A stretch of DNA of 64,000 nucleotides. Source: Nyssa sinensis (lineage: Eukaryota; Streptophyta; Magnoliopsida; Cornales; Nyssaceae). Below are positions 36,186-49,821 of this stretch, one piece after another (within the stretch, counting starts at the first letter, position 1; each line of letters begins with the position of its first letter). The notes under the pieces were generated by a model that was given only the letters and a program-made list of their open reading frames with translations, searched no databases and was not told the DNA's origin. The position numbers and the translations under genes are program-made. The stretch is from assembly GCA_008638375.1 (NCBI GenBank), contig CM018032.1, forward strand, positions 57,293,382 through 57,357,381, written 5' to 3'.

Positions 36186-37360
36186 TCGTAAAATGTGTTA
36201 CTCTTATTAAAGTGTAGAATAATTTTTAAATTTAGTATATTTCAAATGAAAAACAAAAGAAAAATGAAAACATCGTTTATAAAGGAATAATAGTATCTCT
36301 AATGATGAATCAAAGTTTAACTCAAATTTAAATTTGAATTAAATTTCATAAAATCTTATATCAGTGGTTATTCAGACTTAAATCCAAATAAGATTTTACT
36401 CAAATATAAATATAAATCAATACAATATTGTTGATAATCTAAAATTTAAGTGATCATTAAAAGTACGAGACTCAAATTCTAAATTAAATTTCACTACAAA
36501 TTTAAAATACTATTGTAGATGTTCTCAAATCTTAAATCTTTCAAACTTTCGTAAATTTTTAATGTAAGATAAAGATAAATTATTTTGACTTTAATTTTGT
36601 TACACTTAAAATGTTTTAAATTGTACTAAATAAAGAGTAATGTTACATTTTTTAAATTACATTTCAAATTTTTATAAAAAATAATATGGTATTAAGATAA
36701 CACTGAATTATTATAAATATTTAAAATAATATAATTAATATAATTAATTTATTTTAATATTATTTTAGATATAAATTTAAAAAATAAATCATTTTCCTTA
36801 AATAAATTGACGTGAACGTCAGTATTTATTTGTTAAAGGTCTTTGTCCATATTAATGTTAATGCCGTGTCGTATTCTGTTAAATAGCGACCTAGTGATGA
36901 GCTTCTCCATGGTCTGTCACTTGGTTACTATTTGAAGATCATCCGTATAGAGGCTGGTGGGCCCATGTAGCCCAAAATGAAGCGTTTTGCTCAATTGGGC
37001 TGAGAGGAATCTGCAGTTACACATGGACTGTCGAATAACCGCCCACCGACCGCTTAATTATAACGGCGTCACTGTTCCGCAAGCGAGTCATCCAAAGCCC
37101 CTTTTTGTCGATATTTTCTCTGACACTCTTCCAAATCCAACGATAACTCCAATTTGAAAACTCCGTCAATTCACACGTCTCTCCCTCTTTCTCTCTCTAC
37201 ATTTTCTCTCTCTAAGCAAGTGTTATCCCTGTGCTTTTCCCTCTTCAGTTGCCTTCAAAAAGCAGAGCTCTTTGCGATGGAGAACGCGGACTTCTTCACA
37301 AAGCATCCGACTTTCTCTCTCTAGGTTTTTTTTTTTTTCGCTCTCTATATTGTATTGCAA

Positions 37361-40300
37361 ATGGAGATTGATGGTTCGGCTGAGCGGGGACGGCTTCTGA
37401 GACTAAGATGTTCTGTTCAGAACTACGATTGGGGTCGAATCGCTCCCGATTCGCGAGTTGCGAGGCTGTTTTCACTGAACTCGGGGGTCGAAATTGAAGA
37501 AGGCAAGCCTTTCGCTGAGTTCTGGATGGGCACTCACGATTCCGGACCGTCGTTCGTGGTCCAAAGCGGCGGAAATGGAGCATCCATTGGTTCAGAGGGT
37601 GGTGACGTGAGTTTGAAGTCGTGGATTGCACAAAACCCTAATGTGCTTGGGGATAATGTTGTTGAGAATTGGGGCAGTAATCTTCCTTTCTTGTTCAAGG
37701 TATACTATTATGATTTTTGCTTAAACTGAATTGATTTGTTATTCTGTAAATTATGATTTGGCTCTAAAAAATTTTATGGTTTGTTCTCTTCTGGTGATGG
37801 GATTTTGCGATTCCCTTAGTTCTTGATTGTTTCAGTGAATTATTTTTTCCTTCCGAGTAAATTAGAGTCCCCCTCAAAATAAATTTTCCTCAGGCTTCAC
37901 AGTAAAATACCCTTAAGGAATATTTTCAAGGGACCATTGTTGGGTGCAATCTAAATGCTATGTTTGAGCACGAGAACAGTCCCTCTGTGCGAAAATAATG
38001 TCAAAAGTTCTCTCTTATGTCTACCACTTCCCGTAACCCCAATAAGCGGGACCAACATGGATACTGTCATTTGTTTTCTTTACTAATTTGAAATATTTAT
38101 TGCTTTGTTGGTGTGTACAATTCTTTAGTTTTTTTTATTATTTGGTGTGTGTTAGGTACTTTCAGTTGCAAAAGCATTGTCAATACAGGCTCATCCGGAT
38201 AAGGAATTGGCTGGAGTTCTGCACAAGGCCCAGCCGAATATCTACAAGGATGATAATCACAAGCCTGAGATGGCTTTAGCACTAACAGAGTTCGAGGCCC
38301 TATGTGGGTTTATCAGTCCTGAGGTAACATGCTTATCTTCATCCTGACTTGTATCATGTATATTTGGATTTAAATTTGATTTTTATTTTATTTTTCTTGT
38401 GTGAATTGAAGTTTTGTGTTTTCAGTTTGTAAAATGATTGAATAAATGTGTGACAAGTAAATGATTTGCCAGATATTTAACTATTTGCTTGGGGTGTTAT
38501 GTGACAAGGAGAGCAGTTTTTATAAGTGGATTTAATTTTCTGAGAAGTCTCTTCTTGGTTGTCGGACTTAGTCTTTCATGTGCTTGTTATAAATTGCTTT
38601 ATTTGGCATCTTTTTGGCATGGATGGAATCAGAACTTCTTTTCCCATTGAATTCTGATTATTACTAAGTTTATATTTGGTAGCTGGCGAGCCACTCATTC
38701 TCCATGTTTTAAATTGTATCCAGTGTTACATAAGCCTAATGTTTGTGTTTGCATAGGGTGTCATATTTGCCTAATCTGTAACATTTCTGGACGCAGTTAC
38801 ATGATCAATATCATTGTGGCTATTTTGCATTCAATTATGTTTTTTTTTCTTTCAGTTACATGATTAATATCATTGTGTCTATTTTGCATAGAATTATGTT
38901 TTTTTGGGTGCAATTTCCTGTTAGACATGGGTACTTGCACTACATTTTTGAGATTTCCTTGTAATGTCCCAAGCAATTATTTCACATTCATTACAGTTCA
39001 ATATCACTTCTTCATTGCATAAGTTGATTCTCCATGTCGAGATCTATTTCAATCCCTTCTGAATTGGTAATTTTATAGTAAGAATTGTAATATCCTGCTT
39101 CTGGGCCTTTTTCTTTTATAAATTGTTTAAGCAACAATTGTGGGAACTGTTGAGTCCTCAAAAGTTCATCTGATGCATGTCTGAAGTGTTCTAAATTACT
39201 GTGGGAAAGGTCTCGCCACTGGCTTGCACTGAACCTTGCTGCCCCCAGATCCCTCCTAAACCTGGTCATTGATGCCCATGGGCACCCCTGCATGAATTTC
39301 AAGTAAAGCATTGTGATGCCAAGAACTGCTTTGCAATTATTAGTGTTCATTTGGGGTTGTTTTACAGTAATTTGCTTGTGTGGGACTGGGTTTTCCCTGT
39401 GAAGTCTGATCCACCCCCAGATCAGTGCATGTAATGCAGTATTCTTTTTTTTTGGAAGGCTACAGAGTTTACAGTAATGGTTGCATTCCCCTCTCTAGTA
39501 ATTGCAAATTGCATTTGATATTATAATGGTTTAAAAGGTAGATAAAAGAATTTTGTTTCTAGTGAACACAGGCTTCTCTATATCTATATATATTCTGGAG
39601 CTCACTACTGGCTTTTTTCCAAGCTTTTAGCATGATTGGAAGCTAAAGAAGCCTGGTTGAGGAGCTGAAAAAAGGAGGTTCCTTATCATTCCAATCCTGA
39701 TAGTGCACTGGTGAACTCAGATATAGTTTTTGCAAATGTTTGCTTCCCTAGCAACCACTTCATTCACCAAAATATCTTCATTAGGATTTTGTCTGTGACA
39801 AGTTCTGAAAATTGAGTCAATTTCTTAGTCAACTAAGAATAGAGAATTAAGAAACTTTCCAATCCCCTTGCACTGTCTTTATTTTAGGGAGGTTAACATT
39901 TGCAGGTAGGTGGAGCTCCAACAATGGGTGTGGCTCCTGAAGTTAGAGCTTAGGATTTGTTTACTTAAGGAAGTTGGCCCCAAATGTTGGATTTTGTTCT
40001 CAGCTTAAACTTGGTAGGGAGCTAGGTTCATTTTTTACTTGATTTGATTTTGACCCCACCCTTGTTCTTAGTTCACACGGCAAGGATATTTTGACTCATT
40101 TGGTTTATTTGATGAGCTTAATTGCTTCCAGAAATTATTTTAGGAGAAGTTTGAGTCCATTTTCTTTTGGATATCAATCGGTTTCGGTTGACATGGTATA
40201 CTTACTAGTTCCCTAGAGAGTTAATATTTCCATTAGCTAAATTCGTTCTTACAAATGTCTTTGAATTCATAATTTGTTCACACATAATGGGCATTCTTGC

Positions 40301-43300
40301 CAGTAGTGTGCAACCATGTGTATTTTCCTGGGTTCATCATTTTTTTTTGGTTAAAAAGAAAAGAAGAAAAGTCTGTTCTGTATAATTTCTTGCAAGTTGA
40401 TGTTGGGAGGAATACATTTTACATGGTGTAAAAAGGAGTGATGCCTCTTTTTTATTGGATTTGGTTGCTTCTCCCAATTTGATTAAAAACTGATAATTTT
40501 TTCCATCCTGAAAGCTACCAAACTTTTAAATGGAGCAGTTGAAGTCCAAAGTTCTATCGAAAAATGAAGGCTGAGGGCATGTAAAATTAGGAAGTCTGAA
40601 TATTTGAATGATTTAGATCATCCGATGATCAAGGAAAACTTGGGGATGGGAGTGGTCCTCTGCAAACAGACAGACGTGCAAGGCCATGATCAGATGTAGA
40701 AGTTTTTGACTGGCTCAAGTTACTCAAATTATAATAGGATAGGTGGAGTCATTTTCCATTCATAATGGTGAGCAGGGGCTTGCCCTAGAACCTCTGTATT
40801 AATCTAAAAAGGTCCCAACTTCGTTATTACGTTATGATAGTCAGGGTTGGTATGAAGTGTACAAGACAAGTTTTTTGATAAGTAAAGTATAATTTGTAGT
40901 TTTGTACTAGGGCGACCCTGCATTTACAAAGGGAAACTGACACAAAAATCAAAGTTGGAGTTCTCCAAAAAATCTACAACAGAACCTACATACAACAGGT
41001 AATATTCCTTTACCCAAAAGTATAACAGCTTTAAAAAGTTATCCTTGATCCTAGAAGGGGGAAGCACTTCCCCCGCAAAAATCCTCCTGTTCCTCTCCCT
41101 CCATAAACACTGGAAAAGACACAATGAAGTCGGTCACTAAACCTTCTTCAAATCCTTCCTCACCCTACACCCTCCACACTAGAGAGAAATCTTTTACTGT
41201 AGCTAGCTTAGCCCAATTTCCTTGTACATGGTCAGATATACTTTTTTGTGTGTGTGTGTGCATTTCTTGTGTGCCCACTCGTTGTTGCACTCATTTTGCA
41301 CTTCTTAAATTCAATATGATTTACGTGGAGGAACTTGGCATTGTTTCCAGGAGCTTAAGGGTGTTATTCAAAATGTTCCTGAGATTGTGGAACTGGTTAG
41401 CAGTGCATATGCAGACAAAGTGTTACATGTCAATAAGCTAGGTGGCGAGGAGAAAATAAAAGCAGCTTTGCAGTCAATATTCACCCAACTCATGTCGGCT
41501 AGTAAGGATGTGATTTCTGAAGTGTTACCCAAACTGATCAATCGTCTGAATACAGGAAAACAAGGTAACTGGAGTTCTGTCTCTTGTATTCTTTAAGCTC
41601 ATGTGCATATCTTTCTGTTATGGACTAGATAATGTTTGGAAAGCTTCTTGTTGTTATCCCTTGGGATAATTTGGATGTTAAAATTATCCCACTTCTATGA
41701 AAGAGGCCCAACCGCCTCTCTTCTTGCATACAATAATTGGTACTTTGTATTTTTTGAATGATTTCCACAAATGAAGTTCATTTAAGCAGTCGCCTTTTGA
41801 ATTCACTTATTTTCTTGTTTCTCCTATCGTTGTCGATGTCATTGTCATCTTTATTTTTTCCCTTTGGCTAAGCCTCCTGTAATTTTCATTGGTGGTTTCT
41901 TTGTAACATTATTCTTTTTCACTTTTTATCAGTTGAGGGAGTTGACGGACAAGGAACAGCTAGTATTGCGGCTAGAAAAGCAGTATCCGGCTGATGTGGG
42001 TGTCATAGCAGCCTTCCTTTTTAATTATGTGAAGCTTAATCCTGGTGAAGCGTTGTATGTAGGGCCGAACGAACTTCATGCATATCTATCCGGTGAGTGT
42101 CTCGAATGTATGGCAACATCAGACAATGTCGTGCGTGCTGGCCTTACTCCGAAGAACCGGGATATCCAGATTCTTTGTTCCATGCTCACATACAAACAGG
42201 TGAAGATAAATATTAAAACTTTGGAAAGAATCATCTATCTGTATGATGATTAATTTGATTATTTTTCTTTTCTTCTTTTGTGTTTCCTTTTTAATCTTAA
42301 GTCTAGCTAGTTGATATCCATGAGGCCCTTAGTTCATAAAACCTCTAACATCCATGTAAACTTTAAGACACCAGAAACTTAATACCATGTCTCAGTAAGT
42401 ACACATGCAGTCAATAATTTCTGGTTGTCAAGTTACTGGGCTATATTATGTTTAGAAGCAGATATCAAAAATGATCAAAAATGAATTAATGGCTTCTTAT
42501 GGTTTTGAGGGGGATTTCCTCATTCCTTTTGCATCCCTAATATTTTTTCAAGTTCTTTTCCTCTCTTGCTCAAACCTATTGCCTAGCCCAACCCTTACCC
42601 CACTCCTTTTATCTTTTGAGGATTTTGTTTTTCTCTTTCCTTCCTAAAAGGTAACTTGGGAATTGATGTGCTTCATATATGTGGGAAGGATCAAGATTGA
42701 ACAATTTTGTTGAGCATTGAGACATTTAGATTTTTGGACTCTGCATCGTGTATCTCATCATGCATCTTGGAGATAAATAGGCCTTACCATGATTAATCCC
42801 TTATTAAGGGATAAAATACATTAAGAAAGTGACTTGAAATTGATTCATATGGAAATTTCTACTACTGCACAAGTATTTAATTTGAAGACATGACTTTTGC
42901 TTCAACACTTGTTTTATGCCTATCTATTATTGGTTTATCAGCGGAAGGTACCTAAAATTCTGCAAGACTATTGTCAGACTGTGTTGGAGCAAATATAATG
43001 AGACTAATGTATGTGTGGATGTCTTAAAACAGATTTGGTTGCGATAATTGATACGCAAAGATTTCCTATATTTTTTAAAGTTTGGATGTTATAGTATTTT
43101 TCTGCTGTTTTTACTGCTGTCTTTATCTGGGTCTTTTTTTTTTTTTATATTTATTTATGCTTGCAACCTAGTATACAGGAACTTGTGGTATAATAAATTC
43201 ATCTAGACTCTAGAGTAATCACGTGCCTCATGTGTACACCCATATGTACAACTTTGTTAATCCATTGTGATATTGTTTCGGAGAAATAAGCAGAATTTTA

Positions 43301-43865
43301 GAGGGCAACAATGAACTATTCATTGGGACAATGGGATTGTTAATCTTAGTATGAACTTCAAGTGTGCCACATTAGTACATGTTTGATGCAGCTAAGGAAA
43401 TGACATTGCTTTTTCGATACGACTCTTTGTACTGGTTTAAGTTTGATCTGGTTTTACCAAAAGTTCTTCAGCCCACAACATAGGATATATTAGATTGGAT
43501 CAATATGCTTTCTGTCGTCTTTGCATCTAACTCAGTTTTTGTTGCAGGGCTTTCCTGAAATCCTACAAGGATACCCTTTGAACCCATACACAAGAAGATA
43601 CCTTACTCCTTTCGATGAATTCGAGGTTGATCGCTGCATTCTCTCCCAGGGGGCATCAACTGTTTTCTCAGCAGTTCCTGGTCCTTCCATTTTTGTGGTC
43701 ATTGTGGGAGAGGGAACAATGCATACAAGATCCTCTGAAGATGTGGTTACTGAGGGAGATGTCCTATTTGCACCTGCGAACACTGAGATTAGGGTAGCAA
43801 CTGCATTGGAGTTGCATCTGTATAGAGCTGGAGTAAGTAGCAGGTTCTTTTCCAGGTTCTTTTGA
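37361..43865 (+). CDS. PMI: Type I mannose-6-phosphate isomerase, with an apparent +1 frameshift at exon 4
   Basis: It interconverts fructose 6-phosphate and mannose 6-phosphate, feeding GDP-mannose, glycan and ascorbate synthesis in the cytosol. Exons: 37361-37699, 38156-38323, 41351-41564, 41933-42199 and 43548-43865, about 434 codons against about 430 in Arabidopsis. Family landmarks are intact: [10 protein letters not shown], the zinc-site block [13 protein letters not shown] (ligands Q124, H126) with HKPEMA (E151), [30 protein letters not shown] (third His) and a C-terminal cupin-like half. The start at 37361 fits the family. Oddity: exon 3 ends after one base of a codon (CAA G|gt), but exon 4 is open only if read from its first base (TTG AGG GAG). 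One extra G near 41935 would explain this. Other exons are normal. Intron 2 (3 kb) carries a LINE fragment. Confidence 0.93.
40869..41235 (-). mobile_element. LINE (L1-type) 3' fragment in PMI intron 2
   Basis: The minus strand encodes the end of a plant LINE polyprotein, including [20 protein letters not shown], the usual phrase after the RT zinc-binding domain, then a short 3' UTR ending TTACTTATCAAAAAACTTG. Further back, [16 protein letters not shown] coding is broken by stops. The fragment ends about 115 bp before exon 3 of PMI. Its 5' part is absent. Confidence 0.75.
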
Positions 43866-46483
43866 GCCTCTTGAGTTGGAACTCCAGTGCATGGCAAGTG
43901 AATTGATTTACTTTTTACTCATGCTATGTACTGCTGCTCTTTTTAGATCTATGTATTCATGTATCTTTATGTAACATCAGCATTTGCATGTATATGCACG
44001 AATAACAATATAGAGAAAAAAATACGGAAATAACAGAAATAAGAGAATGCCATATTGGGTAGAAAATGTGTCAAGATTACTGCTATGTTCTTCTTCCCTC
44101 GATCTTATCTTAGAAATTTCAATTTGTAAACAAATCTTCAAAATGCAAACCATAAAAGCTGTAATCATGCACGCCAGTTAACAATGTGGTAATCTAACAG
44201 CACACATTACTGAAATTCTTACCCAAGCGAGTGCCCATGCAATCTTTGCTCCTTTTCTTATTTTCAAAACAGAGGCATTTATTTAGTAGGCAAGCTTTGG
44301 GGTTCAGAACTGCTGGAACAATAGTCAATAGTCATCCGTTTTCCCATTGAAACCTTTTGGCTTGTGGGAGCTTCAGTGCTTTGCTCGGGACAAATATTAT
44401 CCAAACCTACTAACCTCTCTACTGACCTCTTTTCTGTTATACAAACCTACTGACCACCCCTCTTCTGTTATACAGAAGATATATAAGCTCCTCTCTCCAT
44501 ACAAAATTTAATTTTTTTTTATATTACTAAAATTTCTTAACTTAGCTTCACCGTAGACGAATGAGAAATTCGCCTAGAATTAGCCCATAAGCATTTTGAT
44601 AACGGAGGAACAATTCTTTCCCAGAGGGTCGAACAAGCTTCGAAGGACAAGGTCTCAAATAGTCAGGATAAAGGCTAATCGGCCTCAAATTGTTGGGGTA
44701 AAGACTGAGTTGAGTTGAATTATTCCTTAACTGCGAAATTATTTATCCAAGCACATGAGTGATTGGCTTCCCATTGGTTGAAGCTTTTATTTTCTTTTAT
44801 TTTCTTTTGGACAATAATTCCTTTTGAGAAGGTGAACAATTGTGTCTACAACCATCAGGTAATATTTCCTCGGGGGCTGCTTTACGGGTGTTTGATCCCT
44901 AATGTTCAAGCAGTGAACGGCCACGGTAGTCAGCAACCCGGTCATCTGTTCGTAGGACCAAGCCAGGCAATCCTTTCTTCTCAAGCACTCGATGAGTATC
45001 ACAAACTCGCGACATAGAAGACGGGGTTTAGCATTCATACAAAGGTAGAGACGAAGGTAGAAAAATCTTCGATTTCATTCATATAAAGTTCTTGACATCA
45101 AATCATGAAAAAGAGGAATTCGATTACATTCTGACAACCAGGTTTTTATCCCTCCTTACACACTAAAATACATCACAAAAAGACCAAAATCAAAAAGCTT
45201 CCAAACGAGGGTCAGGAAAATCCTCGAGATCATCCAACAAAACGGGTGAGCCTATGTTGAGTAAGGGGTGAGAGCTCTTCCGCCCGTTCTGATCTTTGGT
45301 GGTCATTCTGCCCGGCCCGCCCGTTCCCATAACCATGGAATTGGACATCTGCACTTTATGTACTTCAATTCCAGGCTCAAGTGCCTGCTCATCTTTAAAA
45401 AAAGGGGCTTATACGGGTTCTTGTTTCTTATCTCAAAGCGGCAGACACGAGGTTTCTATTATTCCTTATTATTCTGCTACCACTTTTTAGGACCGGTTCT
45501 CGTTTCAAGTCAATTTTTTTAATTAAACTAATTTAATAATTAGAAATCTATATGATATGTAATAAAATATGTGTAATAAAAAGAATTTCAAATGCCATTT
45601 GAATTCAAAAATGAAAATTATAATTTTACTATCTAATTTAGGAGCACACTTTCTGATACGATCAAAGAGGGTCTACAATATGATGCAGTAGCTAGGAGGC
45701 TTACTACAGGCTGACAAGAAGTAAAAACGTCACTTTTGTTAAAAGGATGGTCTACTCTACACCAAGGGGAATTTTCATCCCAAGGAGGGATAACATTCGT
45801 AGGGACTTGTTGAAGGAGTGTCACGACACTCACTGGGCAGGACATCCCGGTCAGTTAAAATCAATATCAATTTAAACCTCCGACAAAATAATCATCAAAA
45901 ATATGGAATGGCCAGTCCATCCCAAGGTATCATTCTATTTTTTTTTCCCTTTATTCTCAGACTGTTAGACCGCGCAGGCCTTGAAAGGGGGATCCGACTT
46001 GCCCCCCTTACTATTCACACAATAAAGAAAAGAAATTACATGCCACTCTACCCTTGCAAGGCCCCCGAGCAGTTTATCCGAGTTGATTCCACATTCTTTC
46101 TCAGTTTTGCATTGCCAATATTTGGGTAAAAGGGCAAACACTTCATGCAATTCACCAACAGAAAGAGTAGTGGATGACAATAGAATCCTGCATCAATGAT
46201 CTAAACTACAGAAGTGGAGCCGTTATAAATAAACAAAGCTTTATAGTCTGAAGGGAACTTCTTAATGAAGAATAGGAGTTCTACAAACCACCAAACATTT
46301 GCCAAAATTCAAAATCACACACAAACAAAAGAAACTTCAACAAATGTTTTCCTATTTGAAAAGATCATCAACATAAATCTCTCAATTCAAAATTTCAAAG
46401 AGCTCCTAAATGAACTTCCTATGATAATCTTTAACCATAAAGGAAAAAAAAGCCCAATAAGGAAAGCTCATTAACAGCAGCTT
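43866..46483. other. Intergenic region between convergent PMI and eS7, with LTR-element debris
   Basis: 44520-45640 has retroelement-like mixed composition without intact frames. The only recognisable piece is the integrase fragment at 45641-45852. Nothing gene-like otherwise. Confidence 0.5.
45641..45852 (+). pseudogene. Decayed Ty3/gypsy integrase zinc-finger (H2C2) fragment
   Basis: Translated with frameshifts, the plus strand reads IKEGLQYDAVARRL, then KDGLLYTKGNFHPK-like coding, then RRDNIRRDLLKECHDTHWAGHPG-like coding. These match the linker and H2C2 zinc-binding domain at the start of Ty3/gypsy integrases (LLKECHDxxWAGHPG is the hallmark). At least two frameshifts and a stop show it is dead. 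No LTRs could be delimited. Confidence 0.7.
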
Positions 46484-46505
46484 TTAAGCATCTGTTATTG
46501 GGTAT

Positions 46506-48263
<1,758 letters not shown>

Positions 48264-49660
48264 CTTGACAAATTTGGTACTAAAGGCTTGTAATCAACCA
48301 TAACCAATAGTTGCAAAAGAATCAAACATTAATGCATGTATATGTTTAACAGCACAAGTATCACACACATAATTAAATACTTTTGGTTATCATTATTTAG
48401 TCAGCACTTCTTTTTTTTATATAACATTTGAAAATTGAAATAGAATATTAAAAAAGCACAAAAACTATTAAATTAATTACTTAGCCTTGACCGCACAACT
48501 AAACAAAATATGTAGTTTCATTAAAATGGAACAACAACTCAGGAAAGAATTACAGCTTGATGACATCACCCTGATGATGGATCTGATGATGCAACAGGAA
48601 TAATCTAATAATTATTAGATAATAGCCCCTTCCTTTCTTAGGAGTAATGAGAATGAAAGAAGAATACATGTCAATACTGTGTCGCGTAGAGGAGGCATAA
48701 GCTAATCTGTAAATTGGAACCAGCAATTGACTTCAATATTTCCAACCATTTGGGGGATAACTAACCCTCAAAATGCATTTCATGTTCATATTTACATGCT
48801 GTGGTAACTCGTGTCAAAGTCCCACAGGTCAAAAACTAAATGGGATGCATCCAAACTTATGCTGTCAGAAGTTTGGATGATAACATGAAACTTCATCTTT
48901 ACCATCAAAGGGGAAGGAAAGGAACTAGCAATGACAACAGAAAAAGTAAAATCTCAATCACCCAAAATTAGAACAAAAAGGCCAGCAACTTAACTGTACA
49001 ATTACTAACCTCATTCCCTAATTATCAGGTATCTAACAAATCCATTTTTTATCAACCTTGTGCGAGCTAGATTAACTTAAGCACTACCTAGAAATCTATT
49101 CATACCCCAGTGCCATCCAATTCACGTATTAATAAATTTGAGATCAAACTAAAAAATAGTAAATTGTCCATGTTTTACGCTGATCATAGAAAACAAGAAA
49201 CAGCTAAAATAACAAGAATCAAACTAAACAAGAAGCTAAAAATCACATGTTTTGCTTTGGTCATAGATAATTATTTACGAGCACACTCACTTTTACAACC
49301 ATTAATATTAAAACGCAATCGAAATCACCGATACCGTTTCTACATTATAGAAAAACAATTGTAGATTCAATCCAAGATAAAGTGACATGAAAGTGAAAAT
49401 CATAACAGAGAAAAAAAATATATGAAAAACGAACGCTTTAGTAACAGCTTCAATCGATAGATTCATAAAACGAGCTCAACAAATAGACAAGGACCCAGTT
49501 GAATGACATGTAAACGAAGACGACCCATTGATTTAGAAACACACCTCAGAGTAAATCGAAGGTCGATTCGATCCGTAAGTACAGGAAACCCCTAGCTTTG
49601 GACGACACAGGACGGAGGCCTCAGAATGGGGTGTAAAGAAGGCGCAACGAGGGTTTAAAA
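48264..49660 (-). other. 5' UTR intron and leader of the eS7 gene
   Basis: On the minus strand a probable first exon (about 49553-49640) ends with donor CTGAG|GTGTGT, and the acceptor lies within about 40 bases of the ATG. This leaves an intron of about 1.3 kb, a common arrangement in plant ribosomal protein genes. Frames inside it are random. Confidence 0.55.
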
Positions 49661-49784
49661 GGCCAGACGACGATTAGAGGATGCTCGCCCTAGTTTTGGA
49701 CGGTGGAGATGAATTGGATGTATCAAATATAGGCCTCCTAATCGTCAAACGGGCAATCTAAAGTGGGTGAGGCTACTGATCCAA

Positions 49785-49821
49785 TGGGCTTTTAACCAGC
49801 CCATGTCAGCTACTAGGCCCA
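49785..49821 (-). promoter_or_regulatory. Site II (TGGGCY) promoter cluster of the eS7 gene
   Basis: Three site II motifs lie within 37 bp upstream of the probable transcription start: TGGGCT at 49785-49790, and on the minus strand TGGGCT at 49798-49803 and TGGGCC at 49816-49821. TCP-bound site II elements drive coordinated expression of ribosomal protein genes in plants. Function here is inferred. Confidence 0.7.

Larger units (their letters stand above)
33882..37360. other. Intergenic region between divergent ELP5 and PMI, repeat-rich
   Basis: It contains the long-TIR element (34602-35118), microsatellites and small MITE-like inverted repeats. TA tracts occur at 35284-35321, and a TA tract followed by CA lies at 35661-35723. 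A CT-rich leader (about 37185-37325) precedes PMI. No reading frame has recognisable content. Confidence 0.55.

Noticed and set aside
41864..42253. 129-residue protein starting in intron 3 of PMI
   Set aside because: The N-terminal hydrophobic part is read-through of intron 3; the acceptor at 41932 and the conserved [18 protein letters not shown] show that the coding exon begins at 41933.
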